This document shows positions 26,747 through 31,779 of a stretch of 31,779 bases of DNA, piece after piece. The notes under the pieces are model-generated. The model was not told where the DNA came from and made no database searches. It saw only the letters and a program-made list of their open reading frames with translations. The stretch is from Candidatus Aminicenantes bacterium UBA6072. GTDB lineage: Bacteria > Acidobacteriota > Aminicenantia > UBA2199. Made by a program: the position numbers and the translations under genes. The stretch spans positions 1 to 31,779 of the forward strand of contig DIXU01000011.1 of the NCBI GenBank assembly GCA_002436105.1, read 5' to 3'. Position 1 is the stretch's first letter. Each line of letters begins with the position of its first letter.

Positions 26747-29110
26747 TCAAAACTCCTGATGTTCCGTCCTTCTGATGATCTCTTCCTGAAGCTCCGGCCC
26801 GACGTCGACGAAATAGTCGCTGTAGCCGGCCACGCGCACGATCAGGTCGCGGTACTTTTCCGGGTTTTTCCGCGCGGCGCGCAGGGTGGCGGCGTCGACC
26901 ACGTTGAACTGCAGGTGGTGGCCGTTCATGCCGAAGTAGGCGCGCACCAGCTGGCCGAGGCGGGCGATGCCCTCCTCGCCGGCCAGCAGCGCCGGCGCGA
27001 ACTTCTGGTTGAGCAGGGTGCCGCCGGTGCGCAAATGGTCGATCTTGGCCGCGGACCGCAGCACCGCCGTGGGCCCCTTGCGGTCGGAGCCCTGAACCGG
27101 CGAGATGCCCTCGGAGAGGGGCTCGCCGGCGCGGCGCCCGTCGGGGGTGGCGCCGGTCTTGCGGCCGAAGTAGATGTGGACGGTGGTGGGCAGCAGGTTG
27201 AGGCGGTAATGTCCGCCGCGCATGTTGGGCCGGCCGTCGACGGCGCGGAAAACCAGTTCGAACACCTCGCGGCCGATGGCGTCGGCGCGCTCGTCGTCGT
27301 TGCCCCAGCGCGGCGTCTTGTTCAGCAGCAGCTGGCGGGTCCTCTCGCTGCCGCGGAAATCGTTGCGCATGGCCTTGAGCAGCGCCGCCAGGGATAGTTT
27401 CTTTTCAACGAAAACATGGTGGTTGAGCGCGCTCAGGGCGTCGGTGATCGTCCCCAGGCCGACCCCCTGGATGTAGGAGGTGTTGTAGCGGGCGCCGCCG
27501 TCGTGGTAGTCGCGGCCGCGGGCGATGCAGTCGTCGATGAGCAGCGAAAGAAATGGGACGGGCAGGTCGCGGGCATAGAGGCGGTCGATGACGTTGCTGC
27601 CGCGCACCTTGATGTCGATGAAATGACGCAGCTGCTTCCCGAAGGCAGCCAGCAGGTCGGAGAACTCCCCGAACCCGGCCGGGTCGACGGTCGGCAGGCC
27701 GATGCACTTGCCGCTGAGCGGGTCGCGGCCGTCGTTGAGGGTAACCTCGAGCACCTTGACCAGGTTGAAATAGCCGGTCAGGATATAGGCCTCGCGGCCG
27801 AAGGCGCCGGTCTCCACGCAGCCCGAGGCGCCGCCGCGCCGGGCGTCGGCCAGCGACTTGCCCTGGCGGAGCATCTCGGCCACCAGCGCCTCGGAGTTGA
27901 ACAGCGAGGGCTGGCCGAAGCCGGTGCGCACGATCTTCAGCGCCCGCCGCAGGAAGGCGTCGGGGTTCTTTTCGCTGACCTGCACCATGGAGCTGGGCTG
28001 CAGCAGGCGCATCTCCTCGATCACCTCGAGGATCAGGAAGGAGACCTCGTTGACGGCGTCCCTGCCGTCGGGGTCGACGCCGCCGCTGTTGATCAGGGCG
28101 AAGTCGGTGTAGGTGCCGCTCTCCTCGGCCGTCACCCCCACCTTGGGCGGCGAGGGGTGGTTGTTGAACTTCACCCAGAAGGCCTGCAGCAGTTCGCGGG
28201 CCTTTTCGCGGTCCAGGCTGCCGTCGGCCAGGCCGCGGCGGTAGAAGGGGAGGAGGTGCTGGTCGAGACGGCCGGGGTTGAAGGCGTCCCAGGGGTTGGC
28301 CTCGCTGATCACGCCGAGGTGGATGAACCAGTAGTGCTGCAGCGCCTCGTAAAAGTCGCGCGGGGCATGGGCCGGGACATGGTCGCATACGGCGGCGATG
28401 CGGCGCAGCTCGCGGCGGCGGCCGGCGTTCCTTTCCTTCTTCGCCAGCTGCCGGGCTTTCTCCGCGTGGCGGCGGGCGAAAGCGACGACGGCGCCGGCGG
28501 CCTCCTCCATGGCCAGCAGCTCCTCTCTTTTGGCCAGCGCCAGCGGGTCGTTGAAAAAATCGAGCGCCCGCAGCGCGGCGCGAACCTCTTCCCGCAGGTC
28601 CAGGAGCCCCTTTTCGTAGATCTTCTCGCCGCAGACGGTATGGCCGGGGGCGCGCTGCTCCATGAACTCGGTGAACACCCCAGCCTCGTAGGCGGCGAGC
28701 CATTCGGGCTCCATGAGCGCGAAAAGTTTCTCGCGCATGGTCCTGCCGCGCCAGCAGGGGATGATCTCCGCAGCGAAGTCGCGGCGCGTCGGGGCGCTGA
28801 CGCGGAAGCGGGTCTTTTCGCGGCGGTCGAGCACGTCCAGGTCGCGCAGGGAATGGCAGGTGATCTCGGGGTAGGAGGGGGTGGCCTTGGCTGCCGGGCC
28901 GCGCTCGCCGACGATCAGCTCGTCGGGCAGGATAACGATCTTCTTGCGCTTCATGAGCCAGGCGAAGGCGCCGGAGCGCTGGCGCGGGACGGAGAGGCCG
29001 TCGGCGGCGCCGCTCCGGTAGTAGCGGGACAGCAGCACGCCGCGTTCGCTGGAAAGGGCGGGAACGGCCCGCAGCGAGCGGGCGCGCAGTCTGCGGATCC
29101 GTTCGGTCAT
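26747..29110 (-). CDS. hypD: trans-4-hydroxy-L-proline dehydratase (glycyl radical enzyme)
   Basis: 787 residues. HypD removes water from trans-4-hydroxy-L-proline to give pyrroline-5-carboxylate, letting anaerobes use hydroxyproline as electron acceptor or nutrient. The radical site is G762 in VRVAGYSD; the thiyl Cys431 and Glu433 lie in GCVETGAFG. Residues I recall as the substrate pocket of the Clostridioides enzyme are all present at a constant offset of three: F149, H157, D275, S331, D336, F337 and Y447. The signature FTEFMEQRAPGHTVCG is also kept. GGAGG precedes the ATG, one base after the hypE stop, so the two form an operon. Not to be confused with the hydrogenase-maturation HypD. Confidence 0.93.
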   Translation of the reverse strand: MTERIRRLRARSLRAVPALSSERGVLLSRYYRSGAADGLSVPRQRSGAFAWLMKRKKIVILPDELIVGERGPAAKATPSYPEITCHSLRDLDVLDRREKTRFRVSAPTRRDFAAEIIPCWRGRTMREKLFALMEPEWLAAYEAGVFTEFMEQRAPGHTVCGEKIYEKGLLDLREEVRAALRALDFFNDPLALAKREELLAMEEAAGAVVAFARRHAEKARQLAKKERNAGRRRELRRIAAVCDHVPAHAPRDFYEALQHYWFIHLGVISEANPWDAFNPGRLDQHLLPFYRRGLADGSLDREKARELLQAFWVKFNNHPSPPKVGVTAEESGTYTDFALINSGGVDPDGRDAVNEVSFLILEVIEEMRLLQPSSMVQVSEKNPDAFLRRALKIVRTGFGQPSLFNSEALVAEMLRQGKSLADARRGGASGCVETGAFGREAYILTGYFNLVKVLEVTLNDGRDPLSGKCIGLPTVDPAGFGEFSDLLAAFGKQLRHFIDIKVRGSNVIDRLYARDLPVPFLSLLIDDCIARGRDYHDGGARYNTSYIQGVGLGTITDALSALNHHVFVEKKLSLAALLKAMRNDFRGSERTRQLLLNKTPRWGNDDERADAIGREVFELVFRAVDGRPNMRGGHYRLNLLPTTVHIYFGRKTGATPDGRRAGEPLSEGISPVQGSDRKGPTAVLRSAAKIDHLRTGGTLLNQKFAPALLAGEEGIARLGQLVRAYFGMNGHHLQFNVVDAATLRAARKNPEKYRDLIVRVAGYSDYFVDVGPELQEEIIRRTEHQEF

Positions 29111-29111
29111 G

Positions 29112-30023
29112 TCAGCCTCCGATGATGACGGTCGAACCGTTTCCGGCGAATATCTTCCCGGCCCTTTCCTGCAGCTCGCCGGAAGGCGGGGCGGTGTCGG
29201 GGAGAACGGCGTCGAGGCCCAGGCGCAGGCGCTTGGCCGCGTAGCCGCGGTGGTAGGGGAGGAGGTGCAGCGGGTGGCGGCCCGGCAGCGCGTCGCGGAA
29301 TTCAGCCATGGCCTTCAGGTCGCGGTCCGCGTCGTTCACGCCGGGTATCAGCGGCACGCGGACGGACAGCGGCGCCCCGGAGCAAGAGAGCTTTTCCAGG
29401 TTTTCCAGGATCAGGCGGTTGGAGACGCCGGTAAAGCGCCGGTGACTCTCGTCGTCGATGACCTTCAGGTCGAACAGGAAAAGGTCCACCAGGGGCAGCA
29501 GCTCCTCGAAAAGGGAAAACGGGGCATGTCCCGAGGTGTCGACAACGGCGTGGATGCCCCGGGCGCGGCAGTCCAGGAGCAGCTCGCGCAGGAACGCGGG
29601 CTGGGCCAGCGGCTCGCCGCCCGAGAACGTCACGCCGCCCCCCGATTCCCTGTAAAAAGGGATGTCGCGGGCCACTTCCTCCATGATTTCGGGGACGGAT
29701 ACCGTCCTGCCCGCGGACCGGAGCGCCTCGGCGGAGCAGATCTCGGCGCAGGCCCCGCAGCCGTCGCAAAGGCTTCGGTCGAGGAGGATGATGCCGCGGA
29801 CTTTTTTCAGCGCCCCGCGCGGGCAGGCGGCGAGGCAATCGCGGCAGCCCTTGACGCAGCGGTCGGCGAAGACCGCGATCTCGGGGCCGGCAGCGATCCC
29901 CTCCGGGTTGTGGCACCAGGCGCAGCGCAGAGGGCAGCCTTTCAGGAAAACGGTGGTGCGGATGCCCGGGCCGTCATGAACGGCGAATTTCTTGATGTCG
30001 AAAATGATGCCTGAAGAGCCCAT
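29112..30023 (-). CDS. hypE: glycyl-radical-enzyme activase (radical SAM) for HypD
   Basis: 303 residues from the chosen start. It installs the glycyl radical on HypD using S-adenosylmethionine. Radical-SAM cluster: Cys30, Cys34, Cys37 (GCPLRCAWCHNPEG). A ferredoxin-like insert has two further cluster motifs (CVKGCRDCLAAC and CDGCGACAEIC). SAM-binding SGGEP follows. An upstream in-frame ATG at 30065 is rejected because it coincides with the first base of the TTGACA box of this gene's own promoter; MGSSG at 30023 then follows the predicted start site by a few bases. Genes hypE-hypD overlap functionally and are one base apart. Confidence 0.93.
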   Translation of the reverse strand: MGSSGIIFDIKKFAVHDGPGIRTTVFLKGCPLRCAWCHNPEGIAAGPEIAVFADRCVKGCRDCLAACPRGALKKVRGIILLDRSLCDGCGACAEICSAEALRSAGRTVSVPEIMEEVARDIPFYRESGGGVTFSGGEPLAQPAFLRELLLDCRARGIHAVVDTSGHAPFSLFEELLPLVDLFLFDLKVIDDESHRRFTGVSNRLILENLEKLSCSGAPLSVRVPLIPGVNDADRDLKAMAEFRDALPGRHPLHLLPYHRGYAAKRLRLGLDAVLPDTAPPSGELQERAGKIFAGNGSTVIIGG

Positions 30024-30034
30024 GTTTCTGATAT

Positions 30035-30046
30035 CTGATATATCAG
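30035..30046. promoter_or_regulatory. candidate operator on the hypE -10 box
   Basis: CTGATATATCAG is a perfect 12-base palindrome covering the -10 hexamer (30042-30037) of the hypE promoter. It resembles GntR/FCD-type half-site architecture and faces the GntR gene, so repression of hypED by that regulator is likely by inference. Confidence 0.5.
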
Positions 30047-30065
30047 CAATTTTACCGGCTGTCAA
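30037..30065 (-). promoter_or_regulatory. promoter of hypED
   Basis: On the minus strand TTGACA (30065-30060), 17 bases, TATATC (30042-30037). Start near 30030, about seven bases before ATG 30023. Confidence 0.6.
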
Positions 30066-30090
30066 TAGGGGAATGCGGAAGAGAGATAAC

Positions 30091-30226
30091 AGTAGTCAGT
30101 AGACAGTAGTCAGTAGTGGGAAGAAGTATGTTTCAGCGATTTCCATTTCATGAACTTGCATTGATCTCTTCTACTGACTACTGGCTACTGGCTACTGACT
30201 ACTCGACCCACTGACTACTGACTGCT
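30091..30226. repeat. inverted CTGACTACTGG word tracts between hypE and the GntR gene
   Basis: 30091-30120 repeats AGTAGTCAGTAGACAG-type words; 30170-30226 repeats their reverse complement (CTACTGACTACTGG). The two arms could fold together. No gene here. Confidence 0.7.
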
Positions 30227-30237
30227 ATTTTCCTGAC

Positions 30238-30267
30238 TTGCTTATGAACTTTTTCCTGCGCTATACT
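30238..30267 (+). promoter_or_regulatory. putative promoter of the GntR/FCD regulator
   Basis: TTGCTT (30238-30243), 18 bases, TATACT (30262-30267). The start would fall at about 30274, which is also an in-frame ATG. Confidence 0.5.
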
Positions 30268-30273
30268 TCCGCC

Positions 30274-30954
30274 ATGCAGAAGGCAGGAGGAAAGCTGGTG
30301 GTGAAATCGCTCAAGGAGCAGGTCTACGACTACCTGCGCCGGCAATTCCAGAAGCACCGCCTGCAGCCGGGCGAGACCATCAACATGGACGCCACGGCCA
30401 GGATGCTGGGCGTCAGCAGGACCCCCCTGCGCGACGCCCTGATCCAGCTGGAGATGGAGGGCTTCGTCACCATCAGCCCGCGGCGGGGCATCTACGTCAA
30501 CTCGCTGCCGCTGGAGGAGATCCGCGAGTTCTACCAGGTGATCGGCGCCCTGGAGAGCGCGGCGCTGAGCACATCCTTCCCCAAGCTGGGGCCGGCCGGC
30601 ATCAAGAAGATGGACCTGCTGAACCGCCAGATGCAGAAGGCCATCGACGCCGGCAATTTCGACCTGTTCTACGAGAAGAACCTGCAGTTCCACGACGTTT
30701 TCATCGATCCCTGCGGCAACCGCAACTTGGCGCGCATCCTCGACAACCTGAAGAAGCGCCTGTACGATTTTCCCCAGAAGCGGCAGTGGATCAAAGAGTG
30801 GGAGGAGTCCTCCATCCACGAGCACCAGGAGATCGTGGATTTCCTGGACGCCGGCGACCCGCAATCGGCGGCGCTGCTGCTGCGCGACGTTCACTGGTCC
30901 TACGCCGTCCAGGAGAAGTACATCCGCAAGTACTACGGGGCTTCCAAGACTTGA
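30274..30954 (+). CDS. GntR-family transcriptional regulator with FCD domain
   Basis: 226 residues from ATG 30274. N-terminal winged helix (about 11-80) with the GntR signature LQPGETINMDATARMLGVSR followed by TPLRDALIQLE; C-terminal FCD all-helical ligand domain with probable metal ligands in LQFHDVF, SIHEHQEI and RDVHWSY. FCD regulators usually sense small carboxylates or amino-acid-derived acids. It is divergent from hypED, so it probably controls hydroxyproline use. Start is uncertain: ATG 30274 lies at the predicted transcription start, but AGGAGG at 30285-30290 serves GTG 30298 well, which would shorten the protein by eight residues. Upstream TTG/ATG codons overlap the promoter and are unlikely. 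Confidence 0.9.
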   Translation: MQKAGGKLVVKSLKEQVYDYLRRQFQKHRLQPGETINMDATARMLGVSRTPLRDALIQLEMEGFVTISPRRGIYVNSLPLEEIREFYQVIGALESAALSTSFPKLGPAGIKKMDLLNRQMQKAIDAGNFDLFYEKNLQFHDVFIDPCGNRNLARILDNLKKRLYDFPQKRQWIKEWEESSIHEHQEIVDFLDAGDPQSAALLLRDVHWSYAVQEKYIRKYYGASKT

Positions 30955-30986
30955 GTTGTTTGTCGGGCCGGAACAGCGAAAAACGG

Positions 30987-31015
30987 TTGACAGAAAAAAT
31001 ATTCTCGGGTATAAT
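30987..31015 (+). promoter_or_regulatory. consensus promoter of the tRNA genes
   Basis: TTGACA (30987-30992), 17 bases, TATAAT (31010-31015): a perfect sigma70 promoter, ten bases before tRNA-Gln. Confidence 0.9.
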
Positions 31016-31025
31016 TTCCCTGCGT

Positions 31026-31099
31026 TGGGATGTCGTCCAATGGCAGGACATATGACTCTGGATCATATTATCGGGGTTCGAGTCCCTGCATCCCAGCCA
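31026..31099 (+). tRNA. tRNA-Gln (CTG)
   Basis: Acceptor TGGGATG (31026-31032) pairs with CATCCCA (31089-31095), discriminator G, CCA encoded (31097-31099). Anticodon loop CTCTGGA (31056-31062) gives anticodon CTG, reading CAG. T arm CGGGG/CCCTG with TTCGAGT loop. Confidence 0.93.
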
Positions 31100-31113
31100 T
31101 TTTCCCCAAGCGC

Positions 31114-31188
31114 GGCGCTATCGTCTAGGGGTTAGGACGGGTGATTCTCAGTCACTAAACCGGGGTTCGAATCCCCGTAGCGCTGCCA
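31114..31188 (+). tRNA. tRNA-Glu (CTC)
   Basis: Acceptor GGCGCTA (31114-31120) pairs with TAGCGCT (31178-31184; one G-T), discriminator G, CCA encoded (31186-31188). Anticodon loop TTCTCAG gives CTC, reading GAG. Its 3' end is duplicated imperfectly downstream at 31375-31402. Confidence 0.93.
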
Positions 31189-31208
31189 TCTTCCTGAACT
31201 TGTCCTAC

Positions 31209-31224
31209 GGGGGTTCGAACCCCC
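31209..31224. repeat. perfect palindrome derived from a tRNA T-arm word
   Basis: GGGGGTTCGAACCCCC, self-complementary over 16 bases, resembles the T arm of the adjacent tRNA-Glu made symmetric. It is followed by a CCCCGC/GCGGGG hairpin (31222-31238) that leads into the first hairpin unit. Confidence 0.6.
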
Positions 31225-31236
31225 CGCTTCCTGCGG

Positions 31237-31772
31237 GGTGGCATCACCAAAGCCTCGTAAAACCTCGGCTTGGTGATGCGTACCGGAGGGGTTCGACCGT
31301 TTTGCGTTCAGCAAAACGGGGGCAGCGAGCGAAGCGAGCTGCACGAAGTGTGGCCGGCAGCAGCCGGCCACCCCATCCCCGTAGCGCTGTATCTTCCAGA
31401 AATGACAGCGCTAGGTGGCGTCGCTAGATGCCTCGGAAGACCTCGGCATAGCGACGCGTACCCCCGCTGCTCAGTCTTTGATCGCTTTTCTCTCGCATAA
31501 TGCTCGGAAAAGCGATGCATAGTAGCAGCGGGGTGGCGCCGCTAAAAGCCTCGCTAGGGCCTCGGCTTAGCGGCGCGTACCTCAGCTTTGCTGAGTGGCA
31601 ACGCCGGATGCCTCGCTTAAGCCTCGGCATGGCGTTGCGTACCGTAGCGCAAGCGCTACGTGGCGTCGCTAGATGCCTCGGAAGACCTCGGCATAGCGAC
31701 GCGTACCGTAGCGCAAGCGCTAGGTGGCGCCGCTAAAAGCCTCGCTAGGGCCTCGGCTTAGCGGCGCGTACC
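31237..31772. repeat. array of six covarying hairpin units
   Basis: Units at 31237-31284, 31414-31462, 31532-31581, 31594-31643, 31659-31707 and 31723-31772 share the frame GTGGC, 8-bp outer stem, short bulge, (A/T)GCCTCG, variable loop, CCTCGGC(T/A), matching stem, GCGTACC. Outer stems differ yet stay paired: GCATCACC/GGTGATGC, GCGTCGCT/AGCGACGC, GCGCCGCT/AGCGGCGC, GCAACGCC/GGCGTTGC. Units 2 and 5 are identical over their 47-base cores, and units 3 and 6 are identical throughout. Linkers between units are themselves hairpins. Open frames across the array are shadows. The array continues past the window end (GTAGCGC at 31773-31779). Confidence 0.85.
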
Positions 31773-31779
31773 GTAGCGC

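Noticed and set aside
30024..30065. Longer hypE starting at 30065
   Set aside because: That codon coincides with the -35 box of the hypE promoter.
31237..31779. CRISPR array
   Set aside because: Units are hairpins with variable stems, spacing ranges from 62 to 177 bases, linkers are not unique spacers, and no cas genes are in the window.
31237..31779. Integron attC cassette sites
   Set aside because: No GTTRRRY-type core sites, no gene cassettes between the hairpins and no integrase gene in view; a distant analogy only.

Overview
This is a GC-rich bacterial chromosomal window carrying intact housekeeping genes, two membrane-anchored Ser/Thr kinases, a minor-pilin/PilY1 operon, a hydroxyproline-fermentation locus and several families of dispersed palindromic repeats. 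The mix (TPR-fused Hanks kinases, a DUF4388 protein, a hypED-type glycyl-radical system, many word-like intergenic repeats) suggests an uncultured anaerobic lineage near Acidobacteriota, with Candidatus Aminicenantes as my best guess. That placement is inference only; there is no rRNA in the window.

Layout. 1-366: dispersed repeat and low-complexity tract, then a promoter. 367-3718: a Met-rich exported DUF4412-like protein with a strong terminator, then a kinase-TM-TPR protein. 3719-5660: a decayed, internally deleted copy of a REP/RAYT element, a small beta-barrel-like protein, and an intact RAYT transposase framed by 26-bp inverted and tandem repeats. 5662-11755 (minus strand): one tightly overlapping operon purF - DUF4388 gene - a 29-residue membrane microprotein - miaA - hflX - TPR lipoprotein, read from a TTGACT/TATAAG promoter. 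11880-18148 (plus): a four-TM protein, an unusual pseudo-receiver/kinase/TonB-like fusion, a coiled-coil protein, folC and a zinc-ribbon membrane protein. 18196-18574: two candidate microproteins or, alternatively, a structured leader. 18592-25222: pseudopilins FimT/GspH, PilV, PilW and PilX types plus a 1377-residue PilY1, closed by a 15-bp-stem terminator. 25273-26743: a lipoprotein gene bracketed by about 275-bp inverted repeats. 26747-30954: hypD and its activase hypE on the minus strand, divergent from a GntR/FCD regulator, with a perfect 12-bp palindrome on the hypE -10 box. 31010-31185: consensus promoter, tRNA-Gln(CTG), tRNA-Glu(CTC). 31189-31779: an array of six covarying hairpin units that runs off the window end.

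The most unusual items are the covarying hairpin array downstream of tRNA-Glu, which I do not recognise as any described family; the pseudo-receiver/kinase/TonB fusion; the inverted-repeat-bracketed lipoprotein gene; and a recurring promoter geometry in which TTGACA-like boxes lie 35-36 bases before an ATG, implying leaderless mRNAs. All family assignments come from motifs read by eye; no database search was run.
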